A DNA stretch of 64,000 nt, taken from assembly GCA_001769535.1 (NCBI GenBank), contig MEOH01000027.1, positions 282,553 through 346,552 on the forward strand, read 5' to 3'. Below, piece after piece: positions 55,866-63,551 of the stretch. Each line of letters starts with the position of its first letter. The stretch's first letter is position 1. The notes under the pieces are model-generated. The model did not search any database, was not told the DNA's origin, and was given only the letters and a program-made list of their open reading frames with translations. The DNA is from Bacteroidetes bacterium GWF2_38_335. Its GTDB lineage: Bacteria > Bacteroidota > Bacteroidia > Bacteroidales > GWF2-38-335. A program made the position numbers and the translations under genes.

Positions 55866-55976
55866 GCGTGTTGGTTCTGTTTGGGCTTAAAAACCGCTTA
55901 ACCATTCGCCTGCAGTAAAGCTAATTAATTGTAGCGAGCTTTCCAAACCGACGGGCGCCCAAAAAAATTAACACGC
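55866..55976. repeat. attC-like paired inverted repeat beside the higBA cassette
   Basis: Two 7-bp blocks on the left (GCGTGTT 55866-55872, TTTGGGC 55880-55886) are matched in reverse complement on the right (GCCCAAA 55957-55963, AACACGC 55970-55976), with 7- and 6-bp gaps. This two-block stem with one extra base is the layout of integron attC sites. GTTAGGC (fits GTTRRRY) follows at 55985. The outer blocks do not fit the R-box consensus and no integrase is in the window, so attC identity is unproven. Confidence 0.4.
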
Positions 55977-55994
55977 TGTTAGCTGTTAGGCGTT

Positions 55995-56300
55995 TTATCC
56001 AATCATTAGGCTTATTCGTTTTCCAAGTCCGAATTCGAATATTCTGTATAGAGTCGAAAGTTGAATATCACATTTACCATTTTCAAGTCTTGAAATATAG
56101 CTTTTCTTTGTTCCGACTTTTTCAGCAAGCTGCTCCTGTGTCATTTTTGCTTCTTTTCTTGCTTCTTTCAGCATTTCACTGATAACAAAATACTGTGCTT
56201 TTTCTTCAAAAACATCTCGTTTTTCAGTTCCGATTTTTCCGTATTTAATGTCTAACAACTCATCAAAGGTTGTAGCATTTTTTATTTTTTCTTTTTTCAT
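55995..56300 (-). CDS. higA: HigA-like antitoxin (XRE helix-turn-helix)
   Basis: 101 residues. The helix-turn-helix (about 43-95) reads MTQEQLAEKVGTKKSYISRL and ENGKCDIQLSTLYRIFE. It overlaps the preceding toxin gene by 4 bp, in the toxin-first order that defines HigBA systems. As an antitoxin it should bind and neutralise the HigB RNase and repress the operon by binding a palindrome; a perfect one lies in the promoter at 56658-56671. The stop is directly followed by the inverted-repeat end of the cassette. Confidence 0.88.
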   Translation of the reverse strand: MKKEKIKNATTFDELLDIKYGKIGTEKRDVFEEKAQYFVISEMLKEARKEAKMTQEQLAEKVGTKKSYISRLENGKCDIQLSTLYRIFEFGLGKRISLMIG

Positions 56301-56647
56301 GACTTTTTTTCTTTTGAGTTAAAATATTCGTTCTTCAATTTCAGCACTAATTCGATTTCTTTCTTAGGTGTCTTCTGGGACTTTTTATGAAATGCATTAA
56401 ACAATACAACTAAATTGCCCTTGTCAAAACAACAAAATATTCTATAAATATTGCTTTCAAACTCTATTCTGATTTCATAAAGTCCGTCAGTCCCTTTCAA
56501 ATGCTCAAGAAATTTTTTCGGTACATTCTGAACATTTCGAATAATTCTGAAAACGTATTCGATTTTTTCCTGCACTTTTTCATTTTGCTTCACATAGAAG
56601 TCAACGAAATAGTGTCCGTGAAAAATGATTATTCTATTTGCATCCAT
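56297..56647 (-). CDS. higB: HigB/RelE-type toxin
   Basis: 116 residues with the RelE/HigB fold pattern: YFVDFYVKQNEKVQEKIEYV helix, LKGTDGLYEIRIEFESNIYR, then IFCCFDKGNLVVLFNAFHKK and the Lys-rich tail TPKKEIELVLKLKNEY. Toxins of this group cut mRNA on the ribosome in most studied cases. It is the first gene of the pair and overlaps higA by 4 bp. The -7 box (TAACTTTG) ends only 4 bp before the ATG, so the transcript is probably leaderless or nearly so. Confidence 0.88.
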   Translation of the reverse strand: MDANRIIIFHGHYFVDFYVKQNEKVQEKIEYVFRIIRNVQNVPKKFLEHLKGTDGLYEIRIEFESNIYRIFCCFDKGNLVVLFNAFHKKSQKTPKKEIELVLKLKNEYFNSKEKKS

Positions 56648-56651
56648 TACG

Positions 56652-56682
56652 CAAAGTTAACTTATAAGTTATCATTTTGCAA
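56652..56682 (-). promoter_or_regulatory. higBA promoter with palindromic operator
   Basis: On the minus strand TTG (56682-56680), 20 bp, then TAACTTTG (56659-56652), matching the consensus and spacing. A perfect 14-bp palindrome, TAACTTATAAGTTA, at 56658-56671 covers the upstream edge of the -7 box and the spacer. This is a typical place for an autorepressing antitoxin to bind. Confidence 0.65.
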
Positions 56683-56730
56683 GTATTTCAGCATCTTTTT
56701 TACAATGGGGTTCTGACGCTTACCGCTAAC

Positions 56731-57000
56731 TCATATATATCATCATAAACCTGACAAAATATATAATGACCTATGTTCAAATTTATGATTTTTGTATTAC
56801 AATACTACCTAAAATAAATATCTAAACCAAAAAACATATTTAAAATGATGGCTGAGCAATGATGCCAACCGCAGGATAAAAAGATCGGGAAATACTTATC
56901 GATAATTTGATCAAATTCCACTTCGGCATAATTTTTGACGAATGTTTTTCATTATCTTTACCTCTCTTTATTCCCCGCATAAATTATTTAATTTTGAGCA
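56731..57000. other. Non-coding stretch before the carboxypeptidase-like gene
   Basis: AT-rich sequence with no gene. TATCTTTA at 56953-56960 is one base from the -7 consensus, but its nearest TTTG is only 15 bp upstream. I see nothing else here. Confidence 0.4.
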
Positions 57001-58761
57001 ATGAAAACAATTTTTCAATTGGTGTTTATTTTCTTTTTCGGAACGGTTTGTTCTCAAAAGTCGCTTGATATTACAGTTAAAGACAAAAACTCAAAAGAGC
57101 CGCTGCCTTACTGCAACATAGTGGTTGAGGGGAGCACAAAGGGAACCATGACCAACATAAACGGTGAAGCCAGAATATCGGCCGATCCCGAAAAGGATGT
57201 TGTGGTTTTTTCTTATCTGGGATATCAGCCCCAAAAGGTCAGGGCATCGGAACTGGTTAAATCGGGTACTGTATATCTGGTACCGAAGGACATGATTTTA
57301 AAAGAAGTAACAGTGCGGCCCGATAATGATTACCTCTATGATTTTGTGGTAAAATGCCGAAAAAAGCTAATGTCAAACCAGACTGTAAATACATCAAAAG
57401 CTTACTACGGACTTGAAGTTCATTCCGGAGCATTTCCTATTGAGATGCTTGAATGTTATTATAATGCTGCCTTTAACGGAGTTGACCTTTCATCGCTGAA
57501 TTTCAGGAACGGGAGGGTTGGCCATTCCTCTGTTGATGAAAATTATTTTATCTCGCTCAATACCTCAAAGGCAATAGTGGAAATGAAACTGACATCAGAC
57601 AATGGTTATTTTCCTGCCAATCCGCTCCACCTGGGAAAAAACAAAATGAAGGAATTATTTGAAATGGAAGTGAAAAGCTTTTATGATTCGGTTTATGTGA
57701 TCACATTTACCCCTAAAAATAAAAGCGGCGATTGTTTTTCGGGCGATATATGGCTTGAAACAAAAAGCTTCAACCTGCTTAAAATAAATTTGAATATTGA
57801 AAATGCATCCATCCATCCCTTTCTTCCATTCCTCAACAGCGATACACTTAAAGAAATATCAATGAGCATCAGCAATAATTATACGATGCACAAAAAAACC
57901 ATGGTTCCCGATTACATAAATTTCAACTACTCCTTTGTTTATAAAAGCATCAGGGATTCACTAACGGTTTTAAAACCAAAAATATCCGTTCGAGAAATAT
58001 CCACAAAGGTCCTGATGTATTTTTATGAGTACGACAGCACTTTTATTCTCCCCTATTTTGAATACGACAATAATTTTTCAGATTACAAGAAAATATCCCT
58101 GATACCCTTCAATGAAGATTTCTGGAACAATAATTCAGCTGTCCTGTTGAATACAGATCAGAAAAAAATGGTAGAATATTTTGTCAAAAACGGAAAGCTC
58201 TATAATTATTACGACAAAAATTACGGTTATGATTTCAGGGTAAATTCAAATCAGGCCCATTTCGAATACAGCATGAGTTTTTGGTCAGCCGACAAAAGAA
58301 TAGTCCTTCATAAAGAGAACGAAAACAACAAACCCTATACAAAAGAGGAAATCAACAGACACATTCCGTCTGATTTATATAATATCAAAGTCCAGATCCT
58401 GCTTGATGTTACTAAAGTCGGTGATTCCCTTTTATGCAAAACTTACACGGTTTTCGACGGATTTAAAACCTATTATCATTTTCCAGAAGATGAATTCACA
58501 AAAGTTTTTTTAAATCTCTTTTTCGATATTTGTGAGATAGAACGAAGAAAACTTGAAAAGGAGCTTACCGGCAAAAACCTTTCTCTGAAAGAAATAGAAT
58601 CAAAATACAAATCGGCCCTCGAAAACATGGATAAAGTCACCTCATTGTATTTAAAAGAAGTGCAGATGGGAAAAAATCCGAAGGGACTAAAAAAATGGAA
58701 CCTGTACGTTAAGGAACAGCTTTCAATTGATAATCTGAAAATGTTTGGGGTGGAACAGTAG
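57001..58761 (+). CDS. Carboxypeptidase-regulatory-like domain protein
   Basis: 586 residues. Signal peptide (MKTIFQLVFIFFFGTVCSQ), a carboxypeptidase-like regulatory domain (about 20-100: LDITVKDKNSKEPLPYCNIV, then VFSYLGYQPQKV), and a long region of unknown fold with beta-rich and aromatic segments (about 105-490), ending in a charged helical tail (CEIERRKLEKELTGKNLSLK). The N-terminal domain resembles those of SusC-like receptors but no barrel pattern is evident; a DUF5686-type protein is possible. It is probably periplasmic or outer-membrane bound. Copy C of the small helix-turn-helix element starts two bases past its stop. Confidence 0.78.
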   Translation: MKTIFQLVFIFFFGTVCSQKSLDITVKDKNSKEPLPYCNIVVEGSTKGTMTNINGEARISADPEKDVVVFSYLGYQPQKVRASELVKSGTVYLVPKDMILKEVTVRPDNDYLYDFVVKCRKKLMSNQTVNTSKAYYGLEVHSGAFPIEMLECYYNAAFNGVDLSSLNFRNGRVGHSSVDENYFISLNTSKAIVEMKLTSDNGYFPANPLHLGKNKMKELFEMEVKSFYDSVYVITFTPKNKSGDCFSGDIWLETKSFNLLKINLNIENASIHPFLPFLNSDTLKEISMSISNNYTMHKKTMVPDYINFNYSFVYKSIRDSLTVLKPKISVREISTKVLMYFYEYDSTFILPYFEYDNNFSDYKKISLIPFNEDFWNNNSAVLLNTDQKKMVEYFVKNGKLYNYYDKNYGYDFRVNSNQAHFEYSMSFWSADKRIVLHKENENNKPYTKEEINRHIPSDLYNIKVQILLDVTKVGDSLLCKTYTVFDGFKTYYHFPEDEFTKVFLNLFFDICEIERRKLEKELTGKNLSLKEIESKYKSALENMDKVTSLYLKEVQMGKNPKGLKKWNLYVKEQLSIDNLKMFGVEQ

Positions 58762-58763
58762 GT

Positions 58764-59006
58764 TTGGCTAAATTTTATAAGCTGTGTTCAAACCTGCGGA
58801 GTAATAATATTGAATTGAGCAGGATTGGGGTGTTGAGGAAGAGAAACAGTAAAACGCTTTCGCAGATTGCTTCTGAATACGGAATCCACATCAACATCCT
58901 CCGCCGGTGGATTAAACCCATTAAAAACGACCTGAAACTGAATAATCGGAAACTTTTATTGCCTTGGCAGGTGGAAATAATCAATAATTTTCTAGACAGT
59001 AGGTAA
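58764..59006 (+). CDS. Small helix-turn-helix protein, copy C of a dispersed element
   Basis: 80 residues if read from TTG 58764; the core shared with the other copies starts at about residue 29 (SKTLSQIASEYGIHINILRR). A later TTG (58815) or GTG (58830) may be the start. The helix-turn-helix (IASEYGIHINILRRWIKPIK) is followed by NRKLLLPWQVEIINNFLDSR, the typical end. Such short HTH proteins resemble the DNA-binding end of IS-type transposases and small MerR-like regulators. It shares no more than its core with copies A, B and D, and lacks their 5' flank. Function unknown; whether it is translated is uncertain. Confidence 0.5.
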   Translation: MAKFYKLCSNLRSNNIELSRIGVLRKRNSKTLSQIASEYGIHINILRRWIKPIKNDLKLNNRKLLLPWQVEIINNFLDSR

Positions 59007-59051
59007 ACCAAGATATTCAGAGAGTGATTATTTATGATTCAGAATTGAAAC

Positions 59052-59774
59052 TTAATTTTTTGGAACTATATAACAATTAACAAAAACATATTTGCATGGA
59101 TTCTCAAAACAATTGCTTTTTACCCTAAACGATCTTCTTATTCTTCCATACTTGCCTGAAATAATCCATTTAAAATTTATTTCACCATCTTCTCCGGGAG
59201 GTGTTTTTTCTTTAAAATATCCAACAATATCTCCACTGCCTAGAGCCCAATCAATTACTAAGGTGTCTGTCCCAATATTTTTAAACTTAAAGCATCCTTC
59301 AAGAACTCCGGGATTATTATATACTGTATCAAAATAATATTCTGTGGTATCAAAATGTATAATTGGATATTTTCCTTCTTTATAATAGGCCCCTTTTACT
59401 GATGCAAATCCCAAAAATTCCTTATTTTTCCTTATATGTATATTTTCCTGAAAATGCCGGGTTGTTACATTCTCAATGGTTATTTTAACTTTCAATGTGT
59501 CATCGGGCATAATAATTTTATTGGCCTCAATTTCTTTTATTGAACTGAAACTATTATCACACACTAATGTCATTGGATAGATACTTAAACTATCCAGACA
59601 AACAGGATTTGATGATTTATTTACAAAATTGATTACGGCTTTTTTGTTTTTAAAATCACTAATAACGCCAAAATCAAATTCTTTATTTACAGGTTGAAAT
59701 ACAAGCTGTGAAAATGATGAAACCACTATGAAAACAAGAATTATTTGTAGGCCAGTCTTTTTCATTTTCGGCAT
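59052..59774 (-). CDS. DUF1573 domain-containing secreted protein
   Basis: 240 residues. Signal peptide (MKKTGLQIILVFIVVSSFSQ from 59765; 59774 is an alternative start). The body has the DUF1573 pattern: FDFGVISDFKNKKAVINFVN with a late second half containing FKFKNIGTDTLVIDWALGSG and RSFRVKSNCFENPCKYVFVN. DUF1573 is an Ig-like (ASH/MSP-type) fold common in Bacteroidota envelope proteins. A second DUF1573 gene and a protein of unknown function lie just upstream on the same strand, making a small cluster. Confidence 0.82.
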   Translation of the reverse strand: MPKMKKTGLQIILVFIVVSSFSQLVFQPVNKEFDFGVISDFKNKKAVINFVNKSSNPVCLDSLSIYPMTLVCDNSFSSIKEIEANKIIMPDDTLKVKITIENVTTRHFQENIHIRKNKEFLGFASVKGAYYKEGKYPIIHFDTTEYYFDTVYNNPGVLEGCFKFKNIGTDTLVIDWALGSGDIVGYFKEKTPPGEDGEINFKWIISGKYGRIRRSFRVKSNCFENPCKYVFVNCYIVPKN

Positions 59775-59911
59775 TTATGTTGATTTTATTCAAACTAAAA
59801 ATATGCAAATAAAAAAGGGAATAAAAATTTAATTATCTTATTAACAAATCATTAGCATTAACAGTTACAAGTGGTATATATTTATCAAACACTGAAACTT
59901 TTTAATATAAC

Positions 59912-60763
59912 TTAGTCTAACTTTAATAACCTATTAAAATTTACAACTACATAAACTATATTTTCAATCTCAAATAACTTATTTATTTCATCAATTATTC
60001 CATACCCAATGGATGTATCAAAAACAATTTCATAACTATATGGACTATTGGATTTAAAAATATAATCTATATAATTTATTTCTTTTAAATGAACTTTTAA
60101 ACTATCAATTTCCATCGAATTTCTTAATGTTATTACAGCCTGATTAGTTAATATTATTGTTTCCTTATAAGTTACTCCGACAACATTAAACAAGCCACTT
60201 TCTCGTAAATTCTTTATAGATTGACAACCAACCCTGTCAAATATTTTATTATTCATTTTTTTTAAATAATAGTAGCAACCTGAATATCCCTGATATAATG
60301 AATCTACAATTATTAAATTGAGGCTGTCAATTAGAAATTTTTGTTTATCATTTAGTGGTTGTATGCAATCAATGATAATTAAGTCGTTTATAGGTTTGAA
60401 GGGTAATAAATCACTATACAAATACTCATAATCTCTATTTCCTAAAACGATTGAAATATCAATAAGACTTTTATATAGGAAAAGATGAACCTTTTTGTTT
60501 TTATAATTAGGGTGATCTATAAAAAGTATACAAGAATCTGTAATTTCATTGTCAATACTGTAGGTTTTAGAAACAGAATCATAATAAACATTCCCATTAT
60601 TATACTTCAAAACGGCATCATTTATTAATAAAGACTTATCTGTTTTATTGGAATAAATCCATTGATCGTAGTTTTTAACATCTATGACATAAAAAGTAAC
60701 CTTTTGAGAAAAGCTGTTGTACATTAGAAAGGTTAGAAAAAATATCATTAATGGCTTTTTCAT
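59912..60763 (-). CDS. Secreted protein of unknown function between two DUF1573 genes
   Basis: 283 residues. Signal peptide (MKKPLMIFFLTFLMYNSFSQ). The rest has many Ile, Tyr and Asn residues and no domain I can name; a Cys pair (YSGCYYYLKKM and DRVGCQSI) may form a disulfide. Its ATG overlaps the stop of the upstream DUF1573 gene by 4 bp (ATGA), so they are translated together. The lower DUF1573 gene begins about 140 bp downstream, so the three may form one operon. Confidence 0.72.
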   Translation of the reverse strand: MKKPLMIFFLTFLMYNSFSQKVTFYVIDVKNYDQWIYSNKTDKSLLINDAVLKYNNGNVYYDSVSKTYSIDNEITDSCILFIDHPNYKNKKVHLFLYKSLIDISIVLGNRDYEYLYSDLLPFKPINDLIIIDCIQPLNDKQKFLIDSLNLIIVDSLYQGYSGCYYYLKKMNNKIFDRVGCQSIKNLRESGLFNVVGVTYKETIILTNQAVITLRNSMEIDSLKVHLKEINYIDYIFKSNSPYSYEIVFDTSIGYGIIDEINKLFEIENIVYVVVNFNRLLKLD

Positions 60764-61218
60764 TTTTCATTTTGTTGTTTCGAACCATTTAATATTGAGC
60801 TTTCTTTATAGATGCCAGAAACATTTAAAACGATACATGGAGTATTCACACAATTGCTTTTTACGGTCAATGCTTTTGTGAATTCTCCTTTTTTTCCTCT
60901 GGTATAAATGTAAAACCTTATTTCAGATTGCCATCCGGGGAGCACAGGCTTGTAATCAAAATCCTCTATCAGATTGCCACCTGTGTTTTTTACTGAATAA
61001 ACAATTAGAGTATCATCCCCAACATTTTTAAAAATAAATTTACCCCTATATACACTGTCGCAAGAAACTGATCCCAAATCGAGCGCAATACTTTCAAAAT
61101 CTATTATCGGACCAGTTTTCTTAAAACTTGTAACAACAGAATCACATTGTGCCAGCGTCCTTAAATGAATACAATTGGCCAACAACAATAAAAGTAAAAA
61201 TTTTTCTATCGTTTTCAC
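60760..61218 (-). CDS. DUF1573 domain-containing secreted protein, GTG start
   Basis: 152 residues from GTG 61218 (a TTG at 61242 is an alternative). The signal peptide (KTIEKFLLLLLLANCIHLRT, then LAQ) follows the GTG. The mature part has the DUF1573 pattern: IDFESIALDLGSVSCDSVYR, GKFIFKNVGDDTLIVYSVKN and LTVKSNCVNTPCIVLNVSG, all resembling the gene at 59052. The last bases overlap the next gene by 4 bp. The cluster probably makes periplasmic or surface Ig-like proteins. Confidence 0.78.
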   Translation of the reverse strand: MKTIEKFLLLLLLANCIHLRTLAQCDSVVTSFKKTGPIIDFESIALDLGSVSCDSVYRGKFIFKNVGDDTLIVYSVKNTGGNLIEDFDYKPVLPGWQSEIRFYIYTRGKKGEFTKALTVKSNCVNTPCIVLNVSGIYKESSILNGSKQQNEK

Positions 61219-61370
61219 AACTAATTTAATCACAAATATCAAACCAAAAAAATGAACTTTAACCTTTCTTTAAACTTCAGGTTTTCTTGAATTGTTTTAA
61301 TAACTACCTGTAACATTAACCAATATTACAATAAAATAACCAAATAACAATCAAAGCATTAGGAATATTT

Positions 61371-61500
61371 CTCACCTCCCCGTCCGCCATCCCCAAAGTT
61401 TCCCGCACCAATCCCTTTTTTTAAAATTCCATTCCAAGCGACTTAATCAGTTTCGGAATGCTAAAAAACAAAGATTGCACTTTACCAGCAACAACATCAA
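61371..61500. repeat. Dispersed repeat R2, long copy
   Basis: This copy runs from CTCACCTCCCCGTCCGCCAT to the end of the AbiEii gene. It matches 47591-47714, and its first part matches 40896-40923. On the minus strand it reads VVAGKVQSLFFSIPKLIKSL GMEF then a stop, which looks like a C-terminus out of place. The rest of 61219-61370 is AT-rich, with nothing else to report. Confidence 0.6.
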
Positions 61501-62291
61501 ATGATTTTTTCAATAAGCTCGCTTTTTATAAGTTCATAAGCATTTTCCGGATCATAATCAATTCCGTGTCTTAAAAGCGCTTTAGTGTCGCCCAGAAACT
61601 CACTATCAATGATCTTCTCCTCCATGTTCAATAAAAACTGTTTCTGTGTTGGTGGTTTGTCAACCGACCGGTTCATGTATTCTTTGTATGATTCAATTAT
61701 TGCATTTGTATTCAATTCGGGCTTCCTCATCAATGCAATATAAAGATCAAACAAATCACGCCCTTTTCTCCTTTGATACAATGCCCTTAATTTAGTTCCA
61801 AGCAATTCCTCCAAATTGTAGGTGTTTATCTCACAACATCCTGAATGCCATGAAGATTCAAGTTTAAATGATGTTTTATGGAATCCCATTACTGTAAAAT
61901 GTTCTCTAGTGTTTGTTTCAATTTTTAACCTTAACTTTTGAACCGGAGGAAACTCTGAATCAAACTTATAGAAAATCTGGTTCCCGTTTTTCTTTGGCTT
62001 AACAGAAGATTCACCAAGGAACGATAGAGCTTCCTGAATTCTTTGAATCGTTTCTTTAATTGGTTCCTTTCTAATTTGCACCAGATCTATGTCCTCAGAA
62101 TATCTGGCCTGAGGGCTCAGGTAGAGTTTATGCAAAGCCGTTCCGCCACGAAATGCGAGGCTTGATGCCAGCCATTCATCAGAAAACAGATGAATCAGGG
62201 CACGACAAATTACCAAATCCTGTTCAACTTGTTCATTGCTCTTCCATGGAACTTCATGACTCCATTCTGTAATATACGCCTGTGGTATCAT
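61497..62291 (-). CDS. AbiEii/AbiGii-type nucleotidyltransferase toxin
   Basis: 264 residues. The nucleotidyltransferase signature is intact: FRGGTALHKLYLSP (GG at 49-50), followed by YSEDIDLVQI (D67, D69), and further on TKLRALYQRRKGRDLFDLYI, all typical of the AbiEii family (NTP-transferase DUF1814). AbiE is a bicistronic abortive-infection system in which AbiEii is the toxin and AbiEi the antitoxin. It overlaps the upstream antitoxin gene by 4 bp. It should act in the cytoplasm by modifying nucleic acid, tRNA in the known cases. Confidence 0.92.
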   Translation of the reverse strand: MIPQAYITEWSHEVPWKSNEQVEQDLVICRALIHLFSDEWLASSLAFRGGTALHKLYLSPQARYSEDIDLVQIRKEPIKETIQRIQEALSFLGESSVKPKKNGNQIFYKFDSEFPPVQKLRLKIETNTREHFTVMGFHKTSFKLESSWHSGCCEINTYNLEELLGTKLRALYQRRKGRDLFDLYIALMRKPELNTNAIIESYKEYMNRSVDKPPTQKQFLLNMEEKIIDSEFLGDTKALLRHGIDYDPENAYELIKSELIEKII

Positions 62292-63094
62292 TCGTCAATT
62301 TCAATCTTTAAGTTTTCAATTATGTTCCATCTGTTTTTTGAAGAAAACCCCTTTACCTCTTTACTTGGTTTCAGGGGTATTCTGTACATTTTATTTTCGC
62401 CCACCTGCAAAAAAAGCGCATCCGATAACTCCCTGTTCTCACACGCATACTCAAGGATATAACCAAGCCTTTGCAATGTTCTTCCCTGAACATGGGAAAT
62501 CAGATTTTTGCAAAAATGCTCTGGTCTTAGTTCATCCACTAATTCAGATATAATGGTTGCAGCCCTGTTTATTCCACCTGTTTTATCTTCATACTGAATT
62601 AAATCTGCCGCTGTCAATGCGGGATTGGAAATATTTATATATCCCGTTTCAGTCTTTTTCTTTTCAATTAATTCAGTGGGTAATTTATTTATACTTAAAT
62701 AATTAAGCTTTACTCCGTTTTTAATTGTACTTTTTATTCTAGGATAATCTGTAACCACAAAAAATTCCTGTGGCTGCTGATGCGCTGCCCCGTGATAGGC
62801 CGCCGCTGTTAATAGGCCAACATAATAATCTCTTTTTAAATATTTCATTAGATTGTCAATAAACAAAGCAGGAGGAAGAATTCTCATTACTGAATATTGT
62901 GGAGGGATGATTATATAATACCCTTTATATATTGATTTGATTTTACCCTTTTCTGACAATCTTTGCAATGATCTTTTAATTGCCACGGGAGTGTAATCTA
63001 TCAAATCTACTCGAAGTTTATCTACTGAAAAAGATAATTTTCCTTTTGATTGGAGCAATTCAATCCATGTGGCAATTTTCATTTCATTTTTCAT
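62288..63094 (-). CDS. AbiEi-family antitoxin
   Basis: 268 residues. An N-terminal winged helix (about 1-60: KLSFSVDKLRVDLIDYTPVA and SLQRLSEKGKIKSIYKGYY), then the AbiEi C-terminal domain with YYVGLLTAAAYHGAAHQQPQ, FFVVTDYPR, NISNPALTAADLIQY and LGYILEYACE. In this type IV toxin-antitoxin system the antitoxin binds DNA and represses the operon. It has a clear promoter (63144-63114) and overlaps the toxin gene by 4 bp. Start 63094 is 14-20 bp from the -7 box; a second Met at residue 5 is possible. Confidence 0.92.
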   Translation of the reverse strand: MKNEMKIATWIELLQSKGKLSFSVDKLRVDLIDYTPVAIKRSLQRLSEKGKIKSIYKGYYIIIPPQYSVMRILPPALFIDNLMKYLKRDYYVGLLTAAAYHGAAHQQPQEFFVVTDYPRIKSTIKNGVKLNYLSINKLPTELIEKKKTETGYINISNPALTAADLIQYEDKTGGINRAATIISELVDELRPEHFCKNLISHVQGRTLQRLGYILEYACENRELSDALFLQVGENKMYRIPLKPSKEVKGFSSKNRWNIIENLKIEIDE

Positions 63095-63113
63095 TTCAAG
63101 ATGTTTTATGAGA

Positions 63114-63144
63114 CAAACGTACCTTTTTTAGGTTCTTTTAGCAA
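63114..63144 (-). promoter_or_regulatory. Bacteroidetes-type promoter of the AbiE operon
   Basis: On the minus strand TTG (63144-63142), 20 bp, then TACGTTTG (63121-63114). Both boxes and the spacing fit the consensus. The leader would be about 15 nt. Confidence 0.65.
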
Positions 63145-63476
63145 CAAAAAGGACTATTATTTTTCATATACTTGTCAGGATGAATTTAATTAAAGTTTTA
63201 AACAACGATAGATGTATGTAAATTTGTATGCAAATCCTAAAAACAAAAAAGCCCCTCATTTCTGAAAGGCTTAATTTTACTAGTGGTCCCACTCGGAGCA
63301 CCAATATTTTTGCAAAATCCTGTATTTCAAAGAATTGGGTGAGCAAATTTTTTACTGGCCACCGAATTGGCCACCAGTTTTATTTTTTGCTATTTTACAC
63401 TACAAATTTAATACATTTTAATGTGATTTGCTATATTTTGACATGAAAATTTCTCAACCACCCTGTTTTATTGCCC
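63145..63476. other. Non-coding stretch with hairpin, GGCCACC repeats and a tRNA-end-like sequence
   Basis: Contains a hairpin of the form AAGCC...GGCTT near 63250-63271, AGTGGTCCCACT at about 63281 (GTGGGACCA on the other strand resembles a tRNA 3' end) and GGCCACC twice at about 63357 and 63370. Such parts are often found where integrated elements end, but there is no integrase and no second copy in the window. Open frames here are short and without homology. Confidence 0.35.
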
Positions 63477-63551
63477 TGATAATCAATAAATAAAATTTTA
63501 AAACTTCATTTATATTCCGTAAATTGCATTTGATAATCAGTACTTGTTTCC
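63477..63551 (+). repeat. Conserved 5' flank of helix-turn-helix element copy D
   Basis: This 75-bp stretch is nearly identical to 49183-49257, with the near-palindrome TGATAATCA at 63477 and 63531 (54 bp apart, as in copy B). It is probably the element's own regulatory region. Confidence 0.6.

Larger units (their letters stand above)
55978..56730. mobile_element. higBA cassette bounded by imperfect inverted repeats
   Basis: The left end reads GTTAGCTGTTAGGCGTT on the plus strand (55978-55994); the right end reads GTTAGCGGTAAGCGTC on the minus strand (56730-56715). Allowing a 1-bp gap they match in about 13 of 17 positions, both pointing inward. They enclose exactly the toxin-antitoxin pair and its promoter (753 bp). 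This may be a small cassette-type mobile unit; there is no transposase inside it. Confidence 0.45.

Noticed and set aside
63275-63310. tRNA gene suggested by GTGGGACCA
   Set aside because: Only a 3'-end-like fragment is present; no cloverleaf can be formed from the neighbouring sequence.
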